A stretch of 64,000 bases of DNA from Thermoanaerobaculia bacterium (GTDB lineage Bacteria > Acidobacteriota > Thermoanaerobaculia > Multivoradales > Multivoraceae): assembly GCA_022826745.1 (NCBI GenBank), contig JAJDUI010000008.1:331283-395282 (forward strand), in the 5' to 3' direction. Below are positions 42,482 through 51,264 of the stretch, one piece after another; the first letter of the stretch is position 1; each line of letters begins with the position of its first letter. Made by a program: the position numbers and the translations under genes. A model generated the notes under the pieces. That model was not told where the DNA came from. It saw only the letters and a program-made list of their open reading frames with translations, and ran no database searches.

Positions 42482-43278
42482 ACCCACGCTCCCGGGTCCG
42501 TCCCTCCGATCCGGACCTCGACTTCACCCTGGACCACTACCGGGAGATCCTGGCGCGGATCACTTCGACCCACCGCACCTTCTCGTTCGGTGAGGCGGCG
42601 CCACTGGGCGAGGCGCTGCTCGAAGTGAAGCGCTTCGTCCTGATGCGGCACGACGTCGAGTTCAGTCTCGACGCCGCGCTGACCCTGGCGCGGGCAGACC
42701 ATGACGCCGGTGTCCGCTCGACCTTCTTCGTGCAGATCGGCTCCGACTACAACCTGTTCGAGGCCGACGGCGCCGAGGCGGTCGAGTCGATCCTCGACCT
42801 GGGCCACGACCTCGGCTTCCACTACGACCTGGCTCTGCTGGAGCGTTCGGGCGGCGACGCGGTCGCGCTGGCGGGCCGGGCGATCGAGCTGATCGAGAGC
42901 TTCTTCGGCACCCGCATCCGGGCGGCGAGCCCCCACATGCCGATGCGGTCGGGGCGGACCCTGCCGATCCCCGGCGTGGTCGACGCCTACGATCCGCTGT
43001 ACTTCGAGCGGATCAAGTACCTGTCGGACAGCACGCAGGTCTGGCGGGAGGGCGTGGTGACCTCCCTGCTCGAACGCTACGACCGGATTCAACTCCTCAC
43101 CCACGAGTACCACTGGACGGAGGAGGGTCTGGGATGGGACGAGCTGCTGCTGCTCGAGGCCGAGTTCAAGTACCGCCGGCTGAGGCGCCGGGCGGAGGCG
43201 AACATCGAGCGCTTTCGGGAGGGGCTGCGCCTGCGCGCCGAGCGCGATGCCGCGTTTCGGGCCGCCCGGAAGAAGTAG
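42478..43278 (+). CDS. WbmS-like polysaccharide deacetylase-family protein
   Basis: A 266-residue protein with a NodB-like barrel outline: F-V-L-M-R-H-D-V-E-F-S (the metal/catalytic aspartate pair is usually D-D or H-D-V-D here), R-S-T-F-F-V-Q-I-G, and L-G-F-H-Y-D-L-A for the H-x-x-x-H/D region. It matches the WbmS-type branch seen in O-antigen clusters, whose activity is not settled. Its start overlaps the glycosyltransferase stop; a GTG twelve bases earlier is possible. The C-terminus is a charged helix rich in arginine. It probably modifies the glycan made by the neighbouring transferase. Confidence 0.65.
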   Translation: MNPRSRVRPSDPDLDFTLDHYREILARITSTHRTFSFGEAAPLGEALLEVKRFVLMRHDVEFSLDAALTLARADHDAGVRSTFFVQIGSDYNLFEADGAEAVESILDLGHDLGFHYDLALLERSGGDAVALAGRAIELIESFFGTRIRAASPHMPMRSGRTLPIPGVVDAYDPLYFERIKYLSDSTQVWREGVVTSLLERYDRIQLLTHEYHWTEEGLGWDELLLLEAEFKYRRLRRRAEANIERFREGLRLRAERDAAFRAARKK

Positions 43279-43309
43279 CCTTCGGACCGGCGTGGCGGGA
43301 TCGTTGTCG

Positions 43310-44254
43310 ATGGATCAGCGCGAACGGCCGAATCCGGTACGGACCGTTCGGGACGTGCTCCTGCGTCCGAGCACCGAGAGCGAACTCGAACGCCTCTCCG
43401 ACCTGACCGAGATCGTCTACGGCGTCCGCCGCGAGCCGGACGTCCTCCGCTGGCTGCTCTTCAGTTCGCGGGGGCCTGACGTCGAGTCCCTCGTTGCTGA
43501 GCGTCGGGGCCGGGTCGTCGGCCACGTGGCGTCGCTTGAGTGCCGCTATCGGCTTCATGGCGGCACCGTGTCCGGCGCCCACCGGATGCTGTGGATGGTC
43601 GAGGCGGAGTCGAGGGGCCGGGCCGGTGTGCCGCTGGCGGGGCGGAGCCCGGACACGGACTTCGAGGTGGTGCTCGGGGGTACCGCCGCCACGAAGGCCA
43701 TGCTGGTGATGCGCGGCTTTCGCGAGGTCGGCGAGGCGCTGGAAGTGCGTCTGAGCGCGACGGCGGCGTCGACTACGGCGGAAAGCGCCGGAGTGTCGCT
43801 GCGTGAGTACGACCCGGCTGTGGCCGGCCCGGCTGCTCCCGAGGACACTCTGGTCAATCTCGCCGAGCCGGACCACCTCTCGTGGCTGGCGGCCTGTCCG
43901 GAGCACGACGCCCTGCTGTTCACCCTGGAACGGTCGGGCGAGGCGCTGGGCCCGGTCCTCCTCTACGTCAACCGGGCGAACGACCCGCCCACCGGCCGGG
44001 TCGTTCACATGCCCTGCCTCGCCGAGGGCGCCGGGCTGGTTCTGGCGGCGATCCTCGACCGGCTTCGCCGTGAGGGCTGTCCCGAAGCGTCTGTACTGAC
44101 CACCGAGGAGAGCCTGCTGCGCGCGGCCGAGTCGCTGGGAGGCGATGTCTTCTACCGGCGTCCGCTGTGGTTCCGCAGCCCGAACGGCGCGGTCGAGCCT
44201 GCGCGCTTCTACCTCACCTACATGGAGGGGGATCTCGCCTACCGGCGGGTGTGA
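43310..44254 (+). CDS. GNAT-like acyltransferase
   Basis: A 314-residue protein with GNAT-like strands and an opening V-L-L-R-P-S-T-E-S-E-L-E-R-L-S-D-L. The loop that normally binds acetyl-CoA (V-E-A-E-S-R-G-R-A-G-V, with R-G-R-A-G) is present at about residues 101-111. The C-terminal half (e.g. Y-V-N-R-A-N-D-P-P-T-G) suggests a tandem GNAT-like fold. ATG at 43310 is used; an earlier in-frame start overlaps the previous gene. It is third in the glycan set, so sugar acylation is a fair guess, but nothing fixes the substrate. Confidence 0.65.
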   Translation: MDQRERPNPVRTVRDVLLRPSTESELERLSDLTEIVYGVRREPDVLRWLLFSSRGPDVESLVAERRGRVVGHVASLECRYRLHGGTVSGAHRMLWMVEAESRGRAGVPLAGRSPDTDFEVVLGGTAATKAMLVMRGFREVGEALEVRLSATAASTTAESAGVSLREYDPAVAGPAAPEDTLVNLAEPDHLSWLAACPEHDALLFTLERSGEALGPVLLYVNRANDPPTGRVVHMPCLAEGAGLVLAAILDRLRREGCPEASVLTTEESLLRAAESLGGDVFYRRPLWFRSPNGAVEPARFYLTYMEGDLAYRRV

Positions 44255-44259
44255 GGCTC

Positions 44260-45408
44260 CTAGCCGTGCGGCGTCACCAGGTACTTCTCACCGGTCGCCT
44301 GCTTCGCGTAGACCGCGATCGACACCGGATCGAGCGCCTCCCGCAGGGTAACGGTCTTTGAGTAGCCTGACGCGAACGTCGTCCTGATCTCGGCGGCGAC
44401 CCGCTGCCGGAGCTGTTCCGAGGCCTCGTAGCCGATTCGCTGCAGGAAGTGGGGCAGCAGCCAGCCGCCCAGACCCCAGGCCATGCCGAAGTTGCGGGTC
44501 AGGACCGTCTGGCTGCGGTCGAGGCCGCCATAGATGTAGACCTGCTTGAGAGTCGCCGAACCGTAGCGGTTGTACTCGGGGGCGGTGGCGGAGAGCGCCG
44601 CCTCCATCGCGGTCAGGATCTGGCCCGCCAGCTTGCCGCCGCCGGTGGCGTCGAATCCGAGCGTGGCGCCGGTGTCGGCGAGGGCGGCGATCAGGTCGGC
44701 CATGAAGGTCTCGGAACTCGAGTTCACGACGTGGGTGGCGCCGATGCCGCGGAGGAGGTCCTCGTGTTCCGTCCGCCGAACGATGTTGACCAGAGGCACA
44801 CCGTCCGCGGTGCAGATCTTCTGGAGCATCTGACCGAGGTTCGAGGCGGCGGCGGTGTGCACCAGGGCCGTGTGGCCCTCGAGCCGCATCGTCTCGACCA
44901 TGCCGAGGGCGGTCAGGGGGTTGACGAAGCAGGACGCGCCTTCGGCCGGCGCCGTGCCCTCGGGCAGCGCCAGGCAGCGCCTGGCCTCGGCCAGGCGGTA
45001 CTCCGCGTACATCGAGCCACCGAGGACGGCGACCGTGCGGCCGATCAGGGCCTGGGCGGCCGCCGACGAACCGGCGGTGACCACCACGCCGGCGCCCTCG
45101 TTGCCGGTGGGGATCGTCCGGTCGAGGCGGCCGGCGACCTGCCGCGCGAATCCCCTGGGGATGTCGGCAACAGCTACCGGGCCGTGCTCGCCGTCGGCAG
45201 TGCGAACGGTGGAGACATCCGCCGGCCCGAACAGCACGCCCAGGTCGGAGGGGTTGATCGGCGACGCCTCGACCCGGATGACGACCTCTTCCGGTCCCGG
45301 CTGGGGCACCGGTACCCTGAGCAGCGCGAGCTCGACGGTGCCGCCGCCGCTGTCGTTCGCGCGGATCGTGGAGTGAAGAGCGAGGCCGTCGGCGGGGAGT
45401 TCGGTCAT
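44260..45408 (-). CDS. Zinc-binding-dehydrogenase-family oxidoreductase
   Basis: A 382-residue medium-chain dehydrogenase/quinone oxidoreductase-type protein. The GroES-like N-terminal domain has the family strand V-I-R-V-E-A-S-P-I-N-P-S-D-L-G-V and the G-N-E-G-A-G-V-V motif; the nucleotide domain has H-T-A-A-A-S-N-L-G-Q-M-L in place of the usual A-x-G-x-V-G, and G-F-D-A-T-G-G-G. Cysteine ligands for zinc are absent, so it belongs to the zinc-free branch that reduces enones, quinones or acyl-CoA-like substrates with NADPH. Its start overlaps the predicted alkA start on the opposite strand by two bases. Confidence 0.82.
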   Translation of the reverse strand: MTELPADGLALHSTIRANDSGGGTVELALLRVPVPQPGPEEVVIRVEASPINPSDLGVLFGPADVSTVRTADGEHGPVAVADIPRGFARQVAGRLDRTIPTGNEGAGVVVTAGSSAAAQALIGRTVAVLGGSMYAEYRLAEARRCLALPEGTAPAEGASCFVNPLTALGMVETMRLEGHTALVHTAAASNLGQMLQKICTADGVPLVNIVRRTEHEDLLRGIGATHVVNSSSETFMADLIAALADTGATLGFDATGGGKLAGQILTAMEAALSATAPEYNRYGSATLKQVYIYGGLDRSQTVLTRNFGMAWGLGGWLLPHFLQRIGYEASEQLRQRVAAEIRTTFASGYSKTVTLREALDPVSIAVYAKQATGEKYLVTPHG

Positions 45409-46381
45409 GGATTCCTTCCTCGTTGGTGGGCGGCAACTCTATGCTCCACCGGTGCCGGATCTCGCCCTTTCGTTCGAGGAGTCCTGCCGGTGTCCGTTCG
45501 ACGTTCGGGGCCTGCTGGAGTTTCTCGCCGTTCGCGCCTTGCCGGGTGTCGAGGCGGTCGATCCGGAGCGCCTGCTGTATCGGCGGACGATCGACTTGCC
45601 GGCTGTGCCGGTCGAGGCGGGCGAGGGCACCGCGTCCCGCCAGGCGGTCCTGCAGGTCGACTTCGGAGCGGACCGCCGAGCCCGGGTCCAGGTGTACGCC
45701 GACGGCGAACTGAGGATCGGACGGGCGGACAGGAAGGCGATGTCCCGCCGGGTTCGTCGGCTGTTCGACCTGGACGCCGACCCGGATGCCATCGCTTCGA
45801 GCCTCGGCGGTGTACCGGAGCTGGCGACAGACGGCCGGACCGCGGCCGGCGTGCGGATTCCGGGCGCCTGGAGCAGCTTCGAGACCGTGGTGCGGGCGGT
45901 GCTGGGCCAGCAGATCTCCGTGGCCGGCGCCCGCACGCTGGCCGGCCGTCTGGTCGCGGCGCTGGGTGCGGAGCTCCCGGCCGCGTTGCGGGTGGACGGG
46001 CTGGAGCGGACGTTCCCGAACCCGGGCCGGGTCGCATCGTTCGACCTGCGCACGATCGGCCTGCCCGCGTCCCGGGCTCGGGCGCTCGGGGAGCTGGCGT
46101 CCCAGGTCGCCAGCGGCGAACTGCGGTTCGACGCGGATCCACAGGAGGTCAGGCGGCGATTGCTCGCCGTCAAGGGCATCGGACCCTGGACCGTCGAGTA
46201 CGTCGCGATGCGCGCCCTCGGCGACCGCGATGCCTTTCCCGCGAGCGATCTCGGACTGCGGAAGGCGATCGACAAGGCGGAGCCGCCCGGCGCGGCCGAA
46301 CTGGAGGCCATGGAGGAGGCCTGGCGTCCGTTTCGCGCGTACGCGGCGATCCTGCTGTGGCGCGGCGGCAGCGGAGGGTAG
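45407..46381 (+). CDS. alkA: DNA-3-methyladenine glycosylase II
   Basis: A 324-residue base-excision glycosylase that removes alkylated purines. The AlkA N-terminal domain is seen in P-F-D-V-R-G-L-L-E-F-L-A-V-R-A-L-P-G-V-E; the helix-hairpin-helix is L-L-A-V-K-G-I-G-P-W-T-V-E-Y (residues 252-265), followed by F-P-A-S-D281-L-G, the catalytic aspartate. The ATG at 45407 has G-G-A-G seven bases before it but lies over the divergent dehydrogenase start; GTG at 45452 would start just before the conserved block and may be correct. The ogt gene follows by 50 bases, making an alkylation-repair pair. Confidence 0.85.
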   Translation: MDSFLVGGRQLYAPPVPDLALSFEESCRCPFDVRGLLEFLAVRALPGVEAVDPERLLYRRTIDLPAVPVEAGEGTASRQAVLQVDFGADRRARVQVYADGELRIGRADRKAMSRRVRRLFDLDADPDAIASSLGGVPELATDGRTAAGVRIPGAWSSFETVVRAVLGQQISVAGARTLAGRLVAALGAELPAALRVDGLERTFPNPGRVASFDLRTIGLPASRARALGELASQVASGELRFDADPQEVRRRLLAVKGIGPWTVEYVAMRALGDRDAFPASDLGLRKAIDKAEPPGAAELEAMEEAWRPFRAYAAILLWRGGSGG

Positions 46382-46431
46382 ATTCGTGTCTCAATGTAGA
46401 CGGCCCCGAACCCGAACGGAGACCCCCGCGC

Positions 46432-46929
46432 ATGACCGCCACCTACCACGACCTTGACACTCCTATCGGCACACTCCGCCTGGTCGGCGGAGAGGACTCG
46501 ATCGATCGCATCGACCTGCCGAACCGGGCGGCCGAGCCGCCGGACCCGGCCTGGGAACGCTCGAACGGCGCGCTGCCCGCGGCGTTGGCGGAGGCGAAGC
46601 TGCAACTGGAGGAGTACTTTGCCGGCGACAGGCGGGAGTTCGACCTGCCGCTCGCGGCTCGGGGCACGGAGTTCCAGCGCCGGGTGTGGGCGGAACTGCG
46701 GCGCATTCCGTTCGGTGAGACGATCTCCTACGGCGAACTCGCGGCCAGGATCGGCAAGCCGACGGCGTCCCGCGCGGTGGGCGCCGCGAACGGCCGCAAC
46801 CCGCTGCCGGTGGTCGTGCCCTGCCACCGGGTGATCGGCAGCGACGGTCGGTTGACCGGCTTCGGAGGCGGGCTGCCGACGAAGCAGGCTCTGCTCGACC
46901 TGGAGCGGCGGTCGCCGGTGCTAAGCTGA
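46432..46929 (+). CDS. ogt: Methylated-DNA-protein-cysteine methyltransferase
   Basis: A 165-residue DNA-repair protein that takes O6-alkyl groups from guanine onto its own cysteine. The active site P-C131-H-R-V is intact, with the asparagine hinge in G-A-A-N-G-R-N-P, the helix-turn-helix segment P-F-G-E-T-I-S-Y-G-E-L-A and R-A-V-G. The length fits the single-domain Ogt type with no Ada-like N-terminal regulator. It is downstream of alkA on the same strand, so both would be induced together. Confidence 0.92.
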   Translation: MTATYHDLDTPIGTLRLVGGEDSIDRIDLPNRAAEPPDPAWERSNGALPAALAEAKLQLEEYFAGDRREFDLPLAARGTEFQRRVWAELRRIPFGETISYGELAARIGKPTASRAVGAANGRNPLPVVVPCHRVIGSDGRLTGFGGGLPTKQALLDLERRSPVLS

Positions 46930-46983
46930 CGCGCGCTCTCGAACGCACCGTTTCGCCATAGCCACCTCCGCCTGGAGACTCCC

Positions 46984-48354
46984 ATGCGCACACCTCGACT
47001 CGTGCTCGCGGCTACCGCCGCCACCCTCCTCTTCGCCGGCGCCGCCCTGGCCGCGCCCCCTGCCTCCGAGAACTGGCCGGCCTTCCGCGGGCCGGACGCG
47101 ATGAGCGTCGCCGACGACGATCCCCGTCTGCCGGAGACCTGGAGCACGACGGAGAACGTAGCCTGGGCCACCGAGGTTCCAGGGCTCGGGTGGTCGTCGC
47201 CAATCGTGCAGGGCGATCGGGTCTTCGTGACTTCGGTGTGGAGCGAGGGCGAGGTGGAGGAGCCGAAGAAGGGCCTCTACCTGGGCGGGAACCGCATGCA
47301 GCCTTCCGCCGACGAGCACCACTGGTCGGTCTTCTGCTTCGAGGTGGAGACCGGCGAGAAGTGCTGGGAGCGCGAGGTGCTGACGGGTGCCCCGGACTTT
47401 CCGCGGCACCTGAAGAACACGTACGCATCGGAAACGCCGGTCACCGACGGCGAGCGGATCTATGCGTACTTCGGCAACGTCGGCGTCTTCGCATTCACGC
47501 TGGACGGCGAGCCTGTCTGGGAGCGGCGCTTCGAGGTGGTCCGGACACGCTTCGGTTGGGGGACGGCGGCGTCGCCGGTCGTACACAACGGACAGCTCTA
47601 CGTCGTGAACGACAACGAGGACCAGTCCTTCCTGATGGCCCTCGACGCCGCGACCGGCGAGGAGCTGTGGCGCGACGCCCGCGAGGAGGGCAGCAACTGG
47701 GCGACGCCCTTCGTCTGGGAGAACGAACTCCGCACGGAGGTGATCACGCCGGGCACCGATCAGGTGCGCTCGTACGACGAGGAGGGGAACCTGCTGTGGC
47801 ACTTCGGCGGCATGTCGTCCATCGCGATTCCGCAGCCGTTCTCAAAGTACGGTCTGCTCTACGTGTCGTCGGGTTACATCGGCGACCAGGTCCGCCCGGT
47901 CTACGCGATCAAGCCGGGCGCCGAAGGCGACATCACGCTGGAGAAGGATCAGCAGAGCAATCGCTGGGTAGTCTGGTACCAGCCCCAGGCCGGCGCCTAC
48001 AACCCGACGCCGTTGATCTACCGTGACCGCTTCTACACCCTGCTCGATCGGGGCTTCTTCACCGCGCACGATCCGAAGACCGGCGCGGAGGTCTACGGCA
48101 AGCAGCGGATCGAACGCGGTTCGGGCGCCTTCACGGCCTCTCCGTGGGCGTACAACGGCAAGGTCTTCGTGCTGAGCGAGGACGGCGACACGTTCGTGAT
48201 CGAAGCCGGCGACGAGTTCCAGGTCGTCGGCAAGAACTCGCTCGACGAGATGAGCATGTCGACGCCGGCGATCGCCGACGGCAGCCTCTACATGCGCACC
48301 CGGAGCAAGCTGTACCGGATCACGAATCAGGCGGGCGCCGCGAGCGGCCCCTGA
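46984..48354 (+). CDS. Secreted PQQ-like beta-propeller protein
   Basis: A 456-residue exported protein (signal peptide 1-24, ending A-L-A-A-P). The rest is a PQQ-type propeller with repeats of the form G-x-x-L-W (D-G-E-P-V-W-E-R, T-G-E-E-L-W-R-D, E-G-N-L-L-W-H) and N-W-P-A-F-R-G-P near the start, as seen in many planctomycete/acidobacterial outer-surface proteins. It lacks the catalytic residues of alcohol dehydrogenases that I can identify, so it is more likely a binding or assembly protein. The following gene overlaps by four bases. Confidence 0.85.
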   Translation: MRTPRLVLAATAATLLFAGAALAAPPASENWPAFRGPDAMSVADDDPRLPETWSTTENVAWATEVPGLGWSSPIVQGDRVFVTSVWSEGEVEEPKKGLYLGGNRMQPSADEHHWSVFCFEVETGEKCWEREVLTGAPDFPRHLKNTYASETPVTDGERIYAYFGNVGVFAFTLDGEPVWERRFEVVRTRFGWGTAASPVVHNGQLYVVNDNEDQSFLMALDAATGEELWRDAREEGSNWATPFVWENELRTEVITPGTDQVRSYDEEGNLLWHFGGMSSIAIPQPFSKYGLLYVSSGYIGDQVRPVYAIKPGAEGDITLEKDQQSNRWVVWYQPQAGAYNPTPLIYRDRFYTLLDRGFFTAHDPKTGAEVYGKQRIERGSGAFTASPWAYNGKVFVLSEDGDTFVIEAGDEFQVVGKNSLDEMSMSTPAIADGSLYMRTRSKLYRITNQAGAASGP

Positions 48355-49559
48355 ACGCCGGGCCCGGTTCGGCCGCGCTCTGGTTCGGCCTGACGGCGCT
48401 CGCCCAGCCGGCGGCCGCGGTCGATTTCGACGCGGTGGCGGAGGTGTTCCGGAGCCGCTGCGCCGGTTGTCACACGGAGGGCGGCCCGGCGCCGTTCGCG
48501 CTGCGGACGTTCGAACAGGCGCGTGCCTGGTCGTCCTCGATCCGCCGGGCGGTTGCAGAGGACTCGATGCCTCCATGGCATGCGGATCCGCGTTACGGCG
48601 AGTTCGCGAACGACCGCCGTCTGCCGGCGTCGGAGAAGGCGAAGCTGCTGGCCTGGATCGATGGCGGCAGCCTGGCCGGGTCAGCGCCGCGGGCGGCGGC
48701 GACGGTAGAACGGTCGGCATCTTCCGGGAGAATCGACTGGAGCATCGGCGACCCCGATCTCGTCTTCGAGCTGCCGGAAGAGGTGACGGTACCCGCGGCC
48801 GGCGAAGTTCCTTACCACGGCTACCGGGTGGACACGGGGCTGGCCGAAGACGTGTGGATCCAGGCGGCGGAGACGCGGCCCGGCAACCCCGCCGTGGTCC
48901 ATCACATCATCGTGCAGGCGTTCCCCGGCGCGGGCGCGGTCCGGGCAAGCCCCGGCGGCGACCCGCGCACGGCGGGCGACCTCGGCGGCTACGCGCCGGG
49001 CACCGGGCCTCTCGTCATGCCGCCGGGCGTCGGCCGCCGGCTCCCCGCCGGCGCCGTGCTCGACTTCCAGATGCACTACACGCCGACTGGAAAAGACGAG
49101 ACGGACCGGAGCCGGATCGGCCTGACCCTGGCGGCCGAGCCGCCCCGCCACGAGTCCCTCACGGCTCTCTGCTCGACGCCCTTTCTATGGATTCCAGCGG
49201 GCGAGCGGGACGTCCGGTTCGAGGCCGACCTGACCTTCCCGCGCGCCACCCGCCTGCTGTCGCTCAGGCCGCACATGCACCTGCGCGGTGACACGTTCGA
49301 GTTCCGGGCGGAGTACCCGGACGGACGCTCCGAGATTCTGCTCCTGGTCACCGGCTACGACTTCAACTGGCAGACGACCTACCGGTTCGCCGAGCCCAGG
49401 CCGCTTCCGGCCGGGACGCGGCTTCGCTGCACGGCGACCTACGACAACAGCGGCGGCAATCCGCTGAACCCCGATCCGACCCGGGATGTCTCCTGGGGAC
49501 GCGAAACGACGGACGAGATGATGATCGGCTTCGTCGACTACTACGAAGTGGACGAGTAG
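48351..49559 (+). CDS. Haem c/copper type II monooxygenase-like protein
   Basis: A protein of about 400 residues. C37-A-G-C-H41 binds haem c in a cytochrome domain; later segments V-V-H-H-I-I-V, M-H-Y-T-P and L-R-P-H-M-H-L-R-G match the copper ligands of the ascorbate-dependent (peptidylglycine/dopamine-type) monooxygenase C-terminal domain. Thus one polypeptide carries a haem and a likely copper centre and should be periplasmic. Its start is unresolved: no ATG, GTG or TTG gives a leader without long overlap; CTG at 48351 overlaps the previous stop (CTGA) and gives a hydrophobic leader ending in A-A-A. The function could be hydroxylation using electrons from the haem. Confidence 0.78.
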   Translation: MNAGPGSAALWFGLTALAQPAAAVDFDAVAEVFRSRCAGCHTEGGPAPFALRTFEQARAWSSSIRRAVAEDSMPPWHADPRYGEFANDRRLPASEKAKLLAWIDGGSLAGSAPRAAATVERSASSGRIDWSIGDPDLVFELPEEVTVPAAGEVPYHGYRVDTGLAEDVWIQAAETRPGNPAVVHHIIVQAFPGAGAVRASPGGDPRTAGDLGGYAPGTGPLVMPPGVGRRLPAGAVLDFQMHYTPTGKDETDRSRIGLTLAAEPPRHESLTALCSTPFLWIPAGERDVRFEADLTFPRATRLLSLRPHMHLRGDTFEFRAEYPDGRSEILLLVTGYDFNWQTTYRFAEPRPLPAGTRLRCTATYDNSGGNPLNPDPTRDVSWGRETTDEMMIGFVDYYEVDE

Positions 49560-49569
49560 GGCTCAGCCC

Positions 49570-50817
49570 TCAGGCGGGGTTCCACTCGCCGCGGGCGACC
49601 GCGGGGACGAACTCGTCGAGGCCCTCGGGCGGACAGTCGACGGCCCGGCCGAGTTCGGCGCTCATGTAGGCGGCCATCAGCAGGCGGGTGACCTCAAGAC
49701 CGTCCTCGAAGGTCTCCCGCGGCCGTTCGCCGCGCCGGAAGCTCTCCACCATGTGCCGGTTCTCGGCGTCGTAGCCGTAGGCAGCCTGCTCGTTCGCGAG
49801 CACCGGCATGAGGCCCATCTCGGCGTTCTGCTTCTCGACCAGGTCCTCGCCGCTCCGCTGCTCGAGGTCACGGCTGAAGAAGAGCTCAAGCTCCGTGTCG
49901 AGGCTGTTCGCCCGCATCGAGTACTCCGGTCCGAGCAGCTCCATCGACAGGCGCAGGCCTGCCCCGACGTAACTCCACGAGGTCGTCGCCTCGACCACGA
50001 GGGGCGTGCCCTTCTCGTCTTCGTACTCGACCATCGCCCGGGCGAAGTCCTCGGCCGGCCGGCGCGCGTAGTCGACGGCGTCCCCGTACTGGTCGCGCAG
50101 CTTGCGGGCGTACTCCGGACGCTGCCACTTGAGGCAGTGGATCTGGGCGTGGACGCGCTTCGGGGTCAGGCTGTCGCGCGGCTTGCCGGGTTCGGTCAGC
50201 AGGAAGCGCGCCGCCTCGACCGAGTGGCACATCATGTCGTTCAGCACCCCGCCGCCCTGGAGTTCGCCCTGCCAGAACCAGGCGTTGTGCGGGCCGGAGT
50301 GTTCCTCGGCGGCGCGTGCCAGGTACGGGCGGCCCGCTGCCCGGGCGCCGCGCTCCCAGGCCAGTTCACGGCCGCGGACCACCGAGGGGCTGAACACCTG
50401 GTTCTCGAGGTAGCCGTCGAGGACGCCGATCTCGTTCACCAGCTCGACCATCCGCAGCGCTTCGCCCGCATTGCGGGCGAGCGGCTTCTCGCATGCGATG
50501 CCGACCAGGCGGCCTCGGCCGCCGGCGACGGTCCCGGCGATCTCCTCCATGTTGGCGATCCGGTGGTCGTTGCGGCCGCAGATCCAGATCGCGTCGATGG
50601 CTTCATCCGCGACCATGTCCGCGATCGACCCGTAGGCCCTGGCGTCCCCGACGTCGAGCTCGGTCGCGAGCGCCGCCGCGGATTCGGCGCTCTCGCGGTT
50701 CGGGCTCCACACGCCCCGCACGTCGGCGCCCCGGACGGCGGTCCAGGAACGGATGTGGAAGCGGGCGATGAAGCCGCTGCCGACGAAGCCGATGCCGAGA
50801 GGCCGCTGGGCAGGCAA
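49570..50817 (-). CDS. Gfo/Idh/MocA family oxidoreductase
   Basis: A 415-residue NAD(P)-dependent sugar or inositol dehydrogenase-like protein. The Rossmann motif G-F-V-G-S-G-F-I-A-R-F-H is near the N-terminus; the catalytic E-K-P sits in I-A-C-E-K-P-L-A-R-N, and H-S-V-E-A-A-R-F-L-L follows the N-D-M-M-C-H-S stretch with the second-domain histidine. It starts at TTG; the glycine motif begins only eight residues later and no better codon exists. It is last in a minus-strand run with DUF4332 (13 bases) and the cupredoxin-like protein. Substrate unknown. Confidence 0.88.
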   Translation of the reverse strand: MPAQRPLGIGFVGSGFIARFHIRSWTAVRGADVRGVWSPNRESAESAAALATELDVGDARAYGSIADMVADEAIDAIWICGRNDHRIANMEEIAGTVAGGRGRLVGIACEKPLARNAGEALRMVELVNEIGVLDGYLENQVFSPSVVRGRELAWERGARAAGRPYLARAAEEHSGPHNAWFWQGELQGGGVLNDMMCHSVEAARFLLTEPGKPRDSLTPKRVHAQIHCLKWQRPEYARKLRDQYGDAVDYARRPAEDFARAMVEYEDEKGTPLVVEATTSWSYVGAGLRLSMELLGPEYSMRANSLDTELELFFSRDLEQRSGEDLVEKQNAEMGLMPVLANEQAAYGYDAENRHMVESFRRGERPRETFEDGLEVTRLLMAAYMSAELGRAVDCPPEGLDEFVPAVARGEWNPA

Positions 50818-50830
50818 CGCGTGCGCGGCC

Positions 50831-51235
50831 CTAGTCGGCCGCCTCCCTCAGCTCCTTTGCCGTCGCGATCCAGCGTTCGACCATCGGCGCCGACGGCGCA
50901 CGGCGGCTGAGCTTCTTCTCCGCCTTGACGGCGCTCATCTTGAGCGCGAGATTCAGGGGCCGGCGGCGGCTCAGCTCGCGCACGGTGCGGACGCCCGAGG
51001 CGACGAGCAGTTCCGCGAAGTCTCCGCCGACGCCGCGAATGCGCATCAGGTCGGCCCGGTTGACGAACTTCTGGATCTGGCGCTCCGGCAGTCCGGTTCG
51101 TTCCGACAGGAGCCGGCGCTCCCGACGGTCGCGGCAGGCCGCGAGGAGACCGTCGGTGGTCCGAACTCCGGCCTTCGCCAGTTTGGCGGCTACTGCGGGA
51201 CCGACGCCTCCGATCTTCCGGACGCCGTAGGGCAT
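50831..51235 (-). CDS. DUF4332 family helix-hairpin-helix protein
   Basis: A 134-residue protein with two helix-hairpin-helix-like units: I-G-G-V-G-P-A-V-A-A-K-L near the start, and D-L-M-R-I-R-G-V-G-G-D-F-A-E-L-L. The second, with L-A-S-G-V-R-T-V-R-E-L in the next helix and L-N-L-A-L-K-M, is the DUF4332 signature. Such domains bind nucleic acid or proteins; the role is unknown. ATG at 51235 is used over the adjacent TTG. It is 29 bases downstream of the cupredoxin-like gene. Confidence 0.8.
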   Translation of the reverse strand: MPYGVRKIGGVGPAVAAKLAKAGVRTTDGLLAACRDRRERRLLSERTGLPERQIQKFVNRADLMRIRGVGGDFAELLVASGVRTVRELSRRRPLNLALKMSAVKAEKKLSRRAPSAPMVERWIATAKELREAAD

Positions 51236-51264
51236 CAACCTACGGAGTGGAAGAGCGTCGTCAC

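Noticed and set aside
44449..46431. Upstream extension of the ogt reading frame
   Set aside because: It spans antisense dehydrogenase and alkA out of frame; the Ogt family begins near 46432.
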